Assembly: GCA_017440425.1 (NCBI GenBank)
Contig: JAFSHJ010000067.1
Coordinates: 1 to 27,029 of the forward strand
Origin: Oscillospiraceae bacterium
GTDB lineage: Bacteria > Bacillota > Clostridia > Oscillospirales > Ruminococcaceae
Reading direction: 5' to 3'
DNA length: 27,029 nucleotides
Shown: piece after piece, positions 7,768 through 15,727 of the stretch
How positions within the stretch are numbered: the stretch's first letter is position 1
Layout of the letters: every line of letters starts with the position of its first letter
Program-made: the position numbers and the translations under genes
The notes under the pieces: generated by a model
What the model was told of the DNA's origin: nothing
Database searches by the model: none
The model's input: the letters and a program-made list of their open reading frames with translations, nothing else

Positions 7768-8400
7768 ATGAATATGTTGGATAATTTGTTCAAGAGCATC
7801 CGAAAGACACCCGACCTCCCCGCAGGACCGGTGGAGTTTATCGTTGCAGGTCTGGGCAACCCCGGCAAGGAGTATGAAACCACACGCCACAACGCAGGCT
7901 TTATGGCGGTAGATGCCATTGCACGCAAGTTCGGCTGCAAGGTGGACCGCATCAAGTATAAATCTCTTTGCGGAGAGTGCATGATAGGCGATAAAAAGGT
8001 GCTGCTGATGAAGCCCTCCACCTATATGAACAACTCCGGAGAGGCGCTGCGTGAGGCGATGAACTTCTACAAGATCCCCTCCGATCGCGCACTCATCATC
8101 TTCGACGATATCTCCATCGGCTTTGCCACAATGCGCATCCGCAAAAAGGGCAGCGACGGCGGCCACAACGGAATGAAAAATATAATCTATCTCAGCGGTA
8201 AAGACGATTTTCCCCGCATAAAGATAGGAGTGGGAGCAAAACCCCATCCCGATTACGAGCTTGCCAAGTGGGTGCTCAGCAAATTCAGCGATGACGAGCT
8301 GAACGAGCTGGATAAACTCAACGTAAAGGTCTGCGAAGCGGTGGAGCTCATCGTAAACGGAAACATGGAAAAAGCCATGAACAGCTACAACGGAAAATGA
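7768..8400 (+). CDS. pth: Peptidyl-tRNA hydrolase
   Basis: Cytoplasmic enzyme that releases tRNA from prematurely dropped peptidyl-tRNA. With the ATG at 7768 (GGAG 9 bases upstream) it has 210 residues. A GTG at 7762 and an ATG at 7774 are in frame but worse spaced. Family motifs are all present: GLGNPGKEYETTRHNAG with substrate-binding Asn31 and catalytic His41, KPSTYMNNSGEA, IFDDISI and GSDGGHNGMKN. The N-terminus is about 20 residues longer than in E. coli. It sits 39 bases upstream of mfd; in Bacillus subtilis the homologue (spoVC) is also just upstream of mfd with the small gene fin between, which is absent here. Confidence 0.96.
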   Translation: MNMLDNLFKSIRKTPDLPAGPVEFIVAGLGNPGKEYETTRHNAGFMAVDAIARKFGCKVDRIKYKSLCGECMIGDKKVLLMKPSTYMNNSGEALREAMNFYKIPSDRALIIFDDISIGFATMRIRKKGSDGGHNGMKNIIYLSGKDDFPRIKIGVGAKPHPDYELAKWVLSKFSDDELNELDKLNVKVCEAVELIVNGNMEKAMNSYNGK

Positions 8401-8439
8401 TTAACAGCCAAACGACCGAAAATCATCGGAGAAAAACTT

Positions 8440-11400
8440 ATGCTATGTAATTGTATCGAAAAATTGCCGGAATACCGTCAGCTTGCCGCAGCGGTGAAGG
8501 CGGAGACCTATCCCGCCTATGTGACGGGACTTTCCTCCACAAGCAAGGCGCACTTCATCGCATCTCTGCTGGAGAGCGACAGGGCATCGCTGGTGCTCAC
8601 TCAGGATGAGGCCGCAGCCACCCGTCTCTGCGAGGATATCAACTCCTTCATCGGCGGCGGTGCCTACGTCTATCCCACAAAAGATATCAGCTTTTACGAT
8701 ATGGAATCCGTCTCAAGAGAATACGAGCACGCAAGGCTTAAGGTTTTGGGGCTCTGTATGCGTGAGGATGAGGCGGAGCGCTGCCGTGTGGTGGTTGCAT
8801 CCGCCGAGGCAGCTCTGCAGTATACCATTCCTCCCGACGTGCTGGAGCAAAACACCGTCATACTCTCGGAGGGGGACGAGATAGCAATCGAAGAGCTGGT
8901 CTCGCTGCTGCTGGGCGCAGGCTATCAGCGGGTGGATCAGGTGGAGGGCGTCTGCTGCTTCTCTCACCGCGGCGGACTTGTGGACGTTTTCCCGCCCGAC
9001 AGCCCTGCTCCCGTGCGAATTGAGTTTTGGGGCGACGAGATAGACTCCATCAACCGCTTCGATCCCGAGGACCAGCGCCGCACCGAGCTGGTGGACAAAA
9101 TAACCATCACCCCCGCAAGAGAGGTGCTGTATAACTCCTTCGGCGAACTTGCAAAAATTTTGAAAAACAAGGCAGAGAAGCTCAAGGGCAAGCAGTATGA
9201 TGCCGCAAAAAGAGAGCTGGAAAAGGATATCGAGCGTCTGGAGGGCGGACTTCGTCCCTCTTCCGCAGACAGATATCTGCCGCTGATATACGAAGAACCT
9301 GCAACGCTGTTCAACTATGTGGCGGAGGGTTTCATCTTTGTCTCGGAGTTCAATGCCCACAGAGACAACCTTAAATCTCTTGAAAAACAGTGGATAGAAG
9401 ACGCAAAGCTGCTCATCGAGGACGGTATCCTCTTCAAGGGCTGCGACACCTTCTCCATGGACTTCACAGATTACTGCGACGAGCTGCGGTATGCTCCCAC
9501 AATAATGCTGGATAGCTTTATGCATTCCCAGAACGAGCTGCAGCCCAAGGCGCTCATCGCCGCAAGACCGATGCAGCTCTCCAACTGGAGCGGCGAGATA
9601 TCCACCCTCACGGAAATGCTCCGCGACTATGTCAGCCGCGGCTATTGCTGCGCCGTTTTGGCAGGCACAGCCAAATATGCATCCGCCGTTGCGGAGGATC
9701 TCCGCAGGCAGGATTTCAACGCACTTCTCACCGACGACGTGGCAAGGCTCAATGCGGGAAGTGTATACGTAATTCCCGGCAGCATATCCTCGGGCATTGA
9801 ATATCCCGAGATAAAATTTGCCATTATCAGCCACACCAAAACCGCCACCAAAACCACCAAGCGCAGGCGCTCCAAAAAATCCGGCGAAGAGATAAAGAGT
9901 TTGTCCGATCTCACTCCCGGCGACTATGTGGTGCACATCACCCACGGAATCGGCATTTTCGAGGGCATAGTAAAGCGGGATCTGCAGGGTGTGGTAAAGG
10001 ACTACATAAAGATACGCTACGCAGGCACCGATGCGCTGTTCATTCCCGTAACACAGCTGGATATGGTGTCCAAATACATCGGTCCCCACGAGGACAGCAC
10101 CGTGAAGCTGAGCAAGCTCAACTCTGCAGAATGGGGCAAAACTAGAGCAAAGGTGAAAAAGGCCGTCAAGGAGATGGCGGGCGAGCTCATCAAGCTGTAT
10201 TCCGCAAGAATGCGTGCGGAGGGCTATCCCTTCTCTGCAGATACCGACTGGCAGCAGGATTTTGAGGAACGCTTCCCCTATGACGAGACCGGCGACCAGC
10301 TGCGCTGCATCGAAGAGATAAAGCACGATATGGAGCAGCCACGCCCAATGGAGCGTCTGCTGTGCGGCGACGTGGGATTCGGCAAAACCGAGGTCGCCAT
10401 AAGAGCCGCATTCAAATGCGTAATGGATTCCAAGCAGTGCGCCGTGCTGGTGCCCACCACAATTCTGGCATGGCAGCACTATCAGACGTTTTTGTCACGA
10501 ATGGACGGTTTCCCCATCAAGGTGGAGATGCTTTCCCGCTTCCGCACCCCCAAGCAGCAGGAGAAGATAATCAACCAGCTGCGCCGCGGCGAGATAGACA
10601 TAATAATCGGCACCCACAGAATAGTGCAGAAGGACGTTGTGTTCAAGGATCTGGGTCTTTGCATCATCGATGAGGAGCAGCGTTTCGGTGTTGCCCACAA
10701 GGAGCGCATGAAAGAGCTGAAAAACTCGGTGGATGTGCTCACCCTCTCCGCAACACCCATCCCGAGAACGCTTAACATGGCAATGTCGGGGCTGCGTGAT
10801 ATGTCCGTTATTGAAGAGGCGCCGATGGACCGCTTCCCCGTGCAGACCTACGTTATGGAGCAGGATTGGGGCGTCATTGCCGAAGCGCTGAAAAAAGAGC
10901 TGCGCCGCGGCGGTCAGGCATTCTATCTCCACAACCGCATAGACAGCATCATGACCTGCGCCGCAAAGATTGGCAACCTTCTGCCGGAGGCGAGGGTGGC
11001 TGTGGCTCACGGCAGAATGAGCGAGGACGAGATATCCGAGGTGTGGAGACAGCTCCTTGACCACGAGGTGGATATCCTTGTCTGCACCACCATCATCGAG
11101 GCAGGCATAGACGTGCCCAACTGCAACACGCTGATAATTGAAAATGCAGACAGAATGGGTCTTTCCCAGCTCTATCAGATAAGAGGAAGGGTAGGACGCT
11201 CCAACAGAAGAGCCTTTGCATATTTCACCTTCACGAAGGATAAGGAGCTCACTGACGTTGCCACAAAGCGTCTTGCGGCAATAAGAGACTTCACATCCTT
11301 CGGTTCAGGCTTCAAAATTGCAATGAGAGACCTTGAGATAAGAGGCGCAGGCAACATTCTCGGCTCAAGGCAGCACGGACACATGGAAGCCGTCGGCTAC

Positions 11401-11898
11401 GAGATGTATATGCGTCTGCTCAACGAGGCGATCGCAGAGGAAAAGGGCGAAAAACCACAAAAAACAACCGCAGAATGCCTTGTGGATATCCGCCTGGATG
11501 CACACATTCCCGAAAAATATATCGATAACACGTCGCAGCGGATCGATATCTATAAAAAAATCGCGGGTATACAGACCCGCGAAGATGCGCTGGATGTTAC
11601 AGACGAGCTCATTGACCGTTTCGGCGAACCGCCCGCATCGGTGAGGGGACTCATCGACGTGGCGATGCTGAGGAATCTGGCTTCGGGTCTCGGCATCTAC
11701 GAGATAACCCAAAAGGGCACAGACCTGCTGTTTTACGGCGACAGCTTCGATATTGCCAAGGTGAGCACCATGGCATCCAAGCACCGCGGCAGAATAAAGT
11801 TCAACGCAGGTGCAAAGCCATATGTAGCGGCAAAGATAAACGCAGGGGAGCTGCCATCGGATATGATGCGTACGGTGCTGTTTGCGCTTTCGGAATAA
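8440..11898 (+). CDS. mfd: Transcription-repair coupling factor
   Basis: A 1152-residue ATP-driven DNA translocase that removes RNA polymerase stalled at lesions and recruits UvrA. Domain order is visible: an N-terminal UvrB-like module, a CarD-like RNA polymerase-interacting domain around residues 485-545 (TPGDYVVHITHGIGIFEG), then two RecA-like motor lobes with Walker A GDVGFGKT (643-650), DEEQ box (744-747), TLSATPIPRTLN and QIRGRVGRSNR, and the C-terminal TRCF domain. Length matches the family. GGAG lies 9 bases before the ATG. Its stop (11896-11898) is only 2 bases from the stop of the opposite-strand spoVM, with no terminator between them. Confidence 0.98.
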   Translation: MLCNCIEKLPEYRQLAAAVKAETYPAYVTGLSSTSKAHFIASLLESDRASLVLTQDEAAATRLCEDINSFIGGGAYVYPTKDISFYDMESVSREYEHARLKVLGLCMREDEAERCRVVVASAEAALQYTIPPDVLEQNTVILSEGDEIAIEELVSLLLGAGYQRVDQVEGVCCFSHRGGLVDVFPPDSPAPVRIEFWGDEIDSINRFDPEDQRRTELVDKITITPAREVLYNSFGELAKILKNKAEKLKGKQYDAAKRELEKDIERLEGGLRPSSADRYLPLIYEEPATLFNYVAEGFIFVSEFNAHRDNLKSLEKQWIEDAKLLIEDGILFKGCDTFSMDFTDYCDELRYAPTIMLDSFMHSQNELQPKALIAARPMQLSNWSGEISTLTEMLRDYVSRGYCCAVLAGTAKYASAVAEDLRRQDFNALLTDDVARLNAGSVYVIPGSISSGIEYPEIKFAIISHTKTATKTTKRRRSKKSGEEIKSLSDLTPGDYVVHITHGIGIFEGIVKRDLQGVVKDYIKIRYAGTDALFIPVTQLDMVSKYIGPHEDSTVKLSKLNSAEWGKTRAKVKKAVKEMAGELIKLYSARMRAEGYPFSADTDWQQDFEERFPYDETGDQLRCIEEIKHDMEQPRPMERLLCGDVGFGKTEVAIRAAFKCVMDSKQCAVLVPTTILAWQHYQTFLSRMDGFPIKVEMLSRFRTPKQQEKIINQLRRGEIDIIIGTHRIVQKDVVFKDLGLCIIDEEQRFGVAHKERMKELKNSVDVLTLSATPIPRTLNMAMSGLRDMSVIEEAPMDRFPVQTYVMEQDWGVIAEALKKELRRGGQAFYLHNRIDSIMTCAAKIGNLLPEARVAVAHGRMSEDEISEVWRQLLDHEVDILVCTTIIEAGIDVPNCNTLIIENADRMGLSQLYQIRGRVGRSNRRAFAYFTFTKDKELTDVATKRLAAIRDFTSFGSGFKIAMRDLEIRGAGNILGSRQHGHMEAVGYEMYMRLLNEAIAEEKGEKPQKTTAECLVDIRLDAHIPEKYIDNTSQRIDIYKKIAGIQTREDALDVTDELIDRFGEPPASVRGLIDVAMLRNLASGLGIYEITQKGTDLLFYGDSFDIAKVSTMASKHRGRIKFNAGAKPYVAAKINAGELPSDMMRTVLFALSE

Positions 11899-11900
11899 TT

Positions 11901-11987
11901 TTAATCAAACTGTTCTTTTTTAATTTTGAATATCAGCCTTAAGATAGGCGAGAGAAATTTTGGACTTTGCAAAACCACTATCTTCAT
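11901..11987 (-). CDS. spoVM: Stage V sporulation protein M (28 aa)
   Basis: A tiny amphipathic-helix protein that marks the convex surface of the forespore outer membrane and anchors the SpoIVA coat basement layer. The protein starts MKIVVLQSPKFLSPILRL and ends in a Lys-rich tail (KIKKEQFD). Compared with B. subtilis SpoVM (26 residues) it keeps the MK start, the key Pro9, Lys10-Phe11-Leu12, Ile15 and Arg17. An excellent AGGAGG (11998-11993) lies 5 bases before the ATG (11987-11985) and overlaps the stop of the upstream 55-residue gene, so the two are coupled. It converges on mfd with only 2 bases between the stops. Its presence indicates the host makes, or descends from makers of, endospores. 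Confidence 0.88.
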   Translation of the reverse strand: MKIVVLQSPKFLSPILRLIFKIKKEQFD

Positions 11988-11997
11988 AAAAACCTCC

Positions 11998-12165
11998 TCA
12001 TCTCTGTCTTGTGAGAAGTCGGATACCCATAATTATCAAAAGCAGCGATGCGGAAATTGCGGCAAGCCGGAAGGAGCATATCAACCCGATGATAAGTCCT
12101 ATCCCAAAGGCGGTTGCGGCAAGATAAAACAGTGTGTGGGGATAACAGCGTTGTTTTCTTCTCAT
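11998..12165 (-). CDS. Small membrane protein upstream of spoVM (55 aa)
   Basis: A 55-residue protein starting MRRKQRCYPH with a positive N-terminus, two hydrophobic segments (about residues 11-30 and 33-49) separated by SFR, and a basic C-terminus (RLLTRQR). The open frame extends back to 12318, but the ATG at 12165 has GGAG 10 bases upstream and gives a compact protein. Its TGA (12000-11998) overlaps the spoVM ribosome binding site, so the two form a mini-operon. I do not recognise a named family. A role in the forespore or mother-cell membrane during sporulation is suggested only by this linkage. Confidence 0.68.
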   Translation of the reverse strand: MRRKQRCYPHTLFYLAATAFGIGLIIGLICSFRLAAISASLLLIIMGIRLLTRQR

Positions 12166-12304
12166 GTTTATCCAACTCCGTTTGTATGGTGAAAGCTTTC
12201 TCAGTAACATTATACGCAGCGGGGCATTTTTGGTGAGAGGTTTCGGTTTACAGATAAAATTGCAGAAGATATAATTGAAAAAAAAGCTTTTGGGAGGAAG
12301 TAAA

Positions 12305-13363
12305 ATGTCTGAAATCAAAGCAGGAATAATAGGTACAGGCGGAATTTCGGTGTGCCATCTGGAAGGCTACAATGCCATTCCCGATGTTAAGGTCGTGGCT
12401 TGCTGCGATATTGATTTTGAAAAGGCAAAGAAATACGCCGAGAAATATTCCATTCCCAACGTCTATGCCGATTGCAAAGAGATGATGGAGAAGGAAGAAC
12501 TGGATGTTGTCAGCGTGACCACCTGGAATGCAGCTCACAAAGAGTGCACCATTACCGCGCTTAAGGGCGGCGCCAACGTAATCTGCGAAAAGCCCATGGC
12601 AATGAACGCAACAGAGGCGGAAGAGATGATGAAGACCGCTGAAGAATGCGGAAAACTGCTGCAGATCGGTTTTGTGCGCAGATTCGGAAAGGATGCCGAA
12701 ATATTCAAGGAGTTCAGCGACGACGGTGTTCTGGGCGATATTTATTACGCCAAAGCCACCTATCTCCGCCGCAGCGGCTGTCCCGGCGGCTGGTTTGGCA
12801 ACAAGGCCATCTCCGGCGGCGGTCCCCTCATCGATCTCGGTGTTCATGTGATAGATCTCTCCAGATATCTTGCGGGCAACCCCAAGCCGGTGTCCGTTTC
12901 GGGAGTAACCTACAGCAATCTGGGCAAAAACCGTGCCCTCGGCGCAGAGGTTGCATGGGATATGGAAAACAAAAAGCGTGACGAAGAGATATACAACGTA
13001 GAAGACTTTGTCAGCGCAATGGTGCGTTTTGAAAACGGATTTACCCTCTCGGTGGAGGCCAGCTTTAACCTCAACTGCAAGAGCGATTCCGGCGAGATAC
13101 AGCTGTTTGGCACAAAGGGCGGCGCTGCCCTCAGCCCCAAGCTGGAGATATACACCGACGTGGCAGGCAGATTCGTGAACATTCAGCCCGCAGTAGACGT
13201 AGGTTTCAGCATGGATGCATTCAACGACGAGATGCGCGGTTTTGTGGATGCAGCAATGAGAGGCAAACCCTGCCGTGCCACCGCAGAAGACGGCGTTATG
13301 CTCATGAAGATAATCGACGGCATCTATAGATCTGCGGAGACGGGAAGAGAGGTCATTCTTTAA
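12305..13363 (+). CDS. Gfo/Idh/MocA family oxidoreductase
   Basis: A 352-residue NAD(P)-dependent sugar or inositol dehydrogenase-like enzyme. The N-terminal Rossmann fold begins AGIIGTGGIS (GxG at residues 10-12) and carries the family EKP motif at 95-97 (CEKPMAMN). The C-terminal substrate domain has GGGPLIDLGVHVIDL, with the family D-x3-H pair Asp177 and His181. Start 12305 was chosen because GGGAGG lies 7 bases upstream; the frame is open from 12275. The precise substrate cannot be read from sequence. The following nagB-type gene suggests amino sugar or related carbohydrate metabolism, but each has its own signals: a terminator follows this gene. Confidence 0.92.
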   Translation: MSEIKAGIIGTGGISVCHLEGYNAIPDVKVVACCDIDFEKAKKYAEKYSIPNVYADCKEMMEKEELDVVSVTTWNAAHKECTITALKGGANVICEKPMAMNATEAEEMMKTAEECGKLLQIGFVRRFGKDAEIFKEFSDDGVLGDIYYAKATYLRRSGCPGGWFGNKAISGGGPLIDLGVHVIDLSRYLAGNPKPVSVSGVTYSNLGKNRALGAEVAWDMENKKRDEEIYNVEDFVSAMVRFENGFTLSVEASFNLNCKSDSGEIQLFGTKGGAALSPKLEIYTDVAGRFVNIQPAVDVGFSMDAFNDEMRGFVDAAMRGKPCRATAEDGVMLMKIIDGIYRSAETGREVIL

Positions 13364-13368
13364 AAAAT

Positions 13369-13405
13369 AAATCTCCGGTGTTCTGCAATGTCGGAGATTT
13401 TGTTT
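13369..13405 (+). terminator. Rho-independent terminator after the oxidoreductase
   Basis: AAATCTCCG (13369-13377) pairs with CGGAGATTT (13392-13400), a 9-bp stem with a 14-base loop, followed by TTGTTT. Confidence 0.75.
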
Positions 13406-13426
13406 GGCCAAAAAACAAAAATACTA

Positions 13427-13455
13427 TTGTCAAAAAATAAGAAATATGATATAAT
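13427..13455 (+). promoter_or_regulatory. Promoter of the nagB-type gene
   Basis: TTGTCA (13427-13432), a 17-base spacer and a perfect TATAAT (13450-13455). The expected transcription start is near 13462, just before the palindromic operator. Confidence 0.82.
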
Positions 13456-13467
13456 ATTTTTAAAGGT

Positions 13468-13483
13468 AAGTAAGCGCTTACAT
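13468..13483. promoter_or_regulatory. cre/LacI-family operator
   Basis: A perfect 12-bp palindrome GTAAGCGCTTAC (13470-13481). The surrounding 16 bases fit the CcpA catabolite-response consensus WTGNAANCGNWNNCAW with one mismatch (A for T at the second position). Placed just downstream of the promoter, it would act as a repressor roadblock. CcpA or another LacI-family protein are both possible. Confidence 0.68.
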
Positions 13484-13515
13484 TTTGAAGTGAAATATAT
13501 TTCGGAGGGATAAAT

Positions 13516-14295
13516 ATGAAAATTGTTGTAACAAAAACAGCTCAGGATCTGGGCGCAGCAGCTGCCGCAGAAATTGCGGAGCTCCTTAAAAAAGCCATTG
13601 CCGAAAAAGGCAGCGCAAGAGTAATTCTTTCCACAGGTGCTTCTCAGTTCACCACACTCGAAGCTCTTGTAAAGTACGATCTCGATTGGAGCAAGGTTGA
13701 AATGTTCCACCTCGACGAGTATGTTGGTATGGCAGAAACTCATCCCGCAAGCTTTGTTGGCTATCTTAAAGAGCGTTTTGTTGCCAAGGTTCCCGGCGTT
13801 AAGGCAAACTTTGTTGATGCAACAGGCGATATCGACGAGATGATCGCAAATCTTGAGAAGCTCCTCAACGAGAAGCCGGTAGACGTTGGCGTAATCGGCA
13901 TCGGCGAGAACGGACACATCGCATTCAACGATCCCCCCGCAGATCTCGCTTGCGAGAGAGCATACAAGGTTGTTGACCTCGACGAGCGCTGCCGCCGTCA
14001 GCAGCTTGGTGAGGGCTGGTTCCCCACTCTTGCAGACGTTCCCACCCAGGCTGTTTCCATGACAGTTCGTCAGATCCTCAAGTGCGAAAACATTGTCAGC
14101 GCAGTTCCCTATGCTGTTAAGGCAGAGGCTATCAAGAACACCATCAACTCCGAAGTTTCCGCATATGTTCCCGCAACATTGCTCAAAACTCATCCCAACG
14201 TAACAGTTTACGTTGACGCTGATTCCGCTAAGGACGCTGCTCTTGCAGAAGGCACCTACGAGCTTCCCCTTTGCGAGTGCGCAGAGCTTAAATAA
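13516..14295 (+). CDS. nagB: Glucosamine-6-phosphate deaminase family protein
   Basis: A 259-residue sugar-phosphate isomerase, of the family that converts glucosamine-6-phosphate to fructose-6-phosphate and ammonia. Family motifs: ILSTGASQ phosphate loop (38-44), FHLDEYVG (general base Asp67), GIGENGHIAFNDPP (128-141; His134) and a conserved C-terminal ATLLKTHPN. It belongs to the branch with ENGHIAFNDPP rather than the E. coli form NDGHIAFNEP, so two of the three ring-opening residues are Asn132 and Asp139 instead of Asp and Glu; the exact substrate may differ. GGAGGG lies 6 bases before the ATG. Codons are biased (GTT, CTC, GCA), suggesting strong expression. It is monocistronic with promoter, operator and terminator. 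Confidence 0.87.
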   Translation: MKIVVTKTAQDLGAAAAAEIAELLKKAIAEKGSARVILSTGASQFTTLEALVKYDLDWSKVEMFHLDEYVGMAETHPASFVGYLKERFVAKVPGVKANFVDATGDIDEMIANLEKLLNEKPVDVGVIGIGENGHIAFNDPPADLACERAYKVVDLDERCRRQQLGEGWFPTLADVPTQAVSMTVRQILKCENIVSAVPYAVKAEAIKNTINSEVSAYVPATLLKTHPNVTVYVDADSAKDAALAEGTYELPLCECAELK

Positions 14296-14311
14296 GTTTT
14301 TCCTTAACTTT

Positions 14312-14347
14312 AAAAGGACAGAGAACATTGAGTTCTCTGTCCTTTTT
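14312..14347 (+). terminator. Strong terminator after nagB (copy 1 of a repeated hairpin)
   Basis: A 15-bp perfect stem, AAAAGGACAGAGAAC paired with GTTCTCTGTCCTTTT, with a 5-base loop ATTGA and a T-run. The same stem occurs again at 15639-15676 with loop ATCGA. Confidence 0.92.
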
Positions 14348-14357
14348 GCATTGATTG

Positions 14358-14386
14358 TTGCATGATTTGTGGTCATATGATAAAAT
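14358..14386 (+). promoter_or_regulatory. Promoter of the histidine phosphatase gene
   Basis: TTGCAT (14358-14363), a 17-base spacer containing GGTCATATG, and TAAAAT (14381-14386), about 48 bases before the ATG at 14434. Confidence 0.6.
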
Positions 14387-14433
14387 ATAGTAACAGCTTT
14401 ATCGTATAGAGGATAAATCGGGAGAACGGTTGT

Positions 14434-15135
14434 ATGAAAATTTATCTGGTTCGTCATGCTGAAAGCGTGGGAAATCTCAAGGGAAGCCTCGTATCAACTA
14501 CAGATTTCGGGTTGACTGAAAAGGGAAAAAAGCAATCCCAAAGACTGGGAGAATTTTTGAATGAGGAATTGAAAGCCAAAAAGCTGACAACATATTGCAG
14601 TCCTCTGCTGAGAGCAAAGCAAACGTTGCAGGAAATGTTGAGCTGCATTGATGCGTGTGATGTTACGGTAACAGAGATTCCCGAGCTTAAAGAGATGGAT
14701 TTGGGAATATTGGAAGGAATGCCGTTTGATGAACAGGTGATCCGCTATCCCGATATAAACATAGGGAACGGTTTGTCACATCTTTCGGCACCTGACGGAG
14801 AATGTTACCGGGATATAAAACGGAGAATAGAGCAATTTTACAATACACATATTGATGGGTCGGAGGACGAAAATATCGTTATCGTTTCTCACGGCATTAC
14901 ACTAAGGGTTTTGGTCAACACCATCCTGCAGCGTCCGGACGAAGATGTAAACTGCCTTAATTGGTTTGAAAATACGGCACAAACGGTGCTTGCATATGAT
15001 GAGGAAAAAGGTGGGTTTTATCTGGATAAACTAAATGATTATTCGCACCTTAAAGAGTTGGTAACCGCAAACTATAAAGACTGGGGATTTTTCGCCGCAA
15101 AGGATGCTTACCTTAAACGTATAGTCGGTGAGTAG
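14434..15135 (+). CDS. Histidine phosphatase family protein (phosphoglycerate mutase-like)
   Basis: A 233-residue member of the branch-1 histidine phosphatase superfamily. The phosphoacceptor motif LVRHAES has Arg7 and His8; the second catalytic His153 is in IVIVSHGITLRVL; LTEKGKKQSQRLG and SPLLRAKQT (phosphate pocket Arg) are typical. The substrate is unknown; metabolic phosphatases and 2,3-bisphosphoglycerate-dependent mutases share these features. The gene is visibly more AT-rich than its neighbours. It is followed after 51 bases by a Nudix gene and the pair is flanked by duplicated terminators. Confidence 0.9.
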   Translation: MKIYLVRHAESVGNLKGSLVSTTDFGLTEKGKKQSQRLGEFLNEELKAKKLTTYCSPLLRAKQTLQEMLSCIDACDVTVTEIPELKEMDLGILEGMPFDEQVIRYPDINIGNGLSHLSAPDGECYRDIKRRIEQFYNTHIDGSEDENIVIVSHGITLRVLVNTILQRPDEDVNCLNWFENTAQTVLAYDEEKGGFYLDKLNDYSHLKELVTANYKDWGFFAAKDAYLKRIVGE

Positions 15136-15186
15136 TAATTTTTAAAGTTAATTGAAAGAGATGTTGTTTGACATAAGGAGAAAAAT

Positions 15187-15621
15187 ATGGCTGAAGAATT
15201 ACTGTATGAAAAATCCTGCGGTGCTGTTGTATGCTGTCAAAAAGATGATGGAATAAAATATCTTCTTGTTTGTGAACATGGCGGTTTTTGGGTCTTTCCA
15301 AAAGGACATATGGAAGCAGGAGAATCCGAGCACGAAACAGCATTGAGGGAGGTAAAAGAAGAAACGGGGATTGATGTTGTGTTTGTTGATGGCTTCAGAA
15401 TGGTGGATGAACACAATCTTGCCCGTGAGGGATGTCCGAATAAAATAAAGCAAACTGTATATTTTCTTGCAAAATATGAGGATCAGGAATTTGTTCCGCA
15501 GGAATCGGAGATATCAAAGATAATGCTGACGGATTTTGAATCTGCCACAGCTGTGTTGTCCTTTGAAAGCTTCAAAAATATATTGTCTCAGGCAGATAAG
15601 TTTCTCAAACAAAACCAATAG
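15187..15621 (+). CDS. Nudix hydrolase
   Basis: A 144-residue Nudix protein. The full catalytic box GX5EX7REUXEEXGU is present as GHMEAGESEHETALREVKEETGI, with metal-binding Glu residues in REVKEE. The preceding FWVFPKGH and the N-terminal SCGAVVC are characteristic of the diadenosine tetraphosphate (Ap4A) hydrolase-like subgroup, but substrate specificity cannot be fixed. AAGGAG is 6 bases before the ATG. It is probably cotranscribed with the histidine phosphatase gene; both may clean up nucleotide or phosphorylated metabolites, which is inference. Confidence 0.92.
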   Translation: MAEELLYEKSCGAVVCCQKDDGIKYLLVCEHGGFWVFPKGHMEAGESEHETALREVKEETGIDVVFVDGFRMVDEHNLAREGCPNKIKQTVYFLAKYEDQEFVPQESEISKIMLTDFESATAVLSFESFKNILSQADKFLKQNQ

Positions 15622-15638
15622 TATGCTTGTTCAAATTG

Positions 15639-15676
15639 AAAAGGACAGAGAACATCGAGTTCTCTGTCCTTTTTTT
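15639..15676 (+). terminator. Strong terminator after the Nudix gene (copy 2 of a repeated hairpin)
   Basis: The same 15-bp stem as at 14312-14346, with loop ATCGA, followed by a run of seven T (15670-15676). The sequence GGTCATATG follows in both copies (14371-14379 and 15681-15689). Confidence 0.92.
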
Positions 15677-15727
15677 GTGCGGTCATATGGAATATAGGGG
15701 TGCTGTTGGAGCAAAAAAGACGGCACC

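Noticed and set aside
8713..10479. Minus-strand open frame of 588 codons
   Set aside because: Exactly antisense to mfd; its protein is low-complexity (His/Ala/Gly/Leu-rich) and mfd's domains are unmistakable. The open frame results from codon bias.
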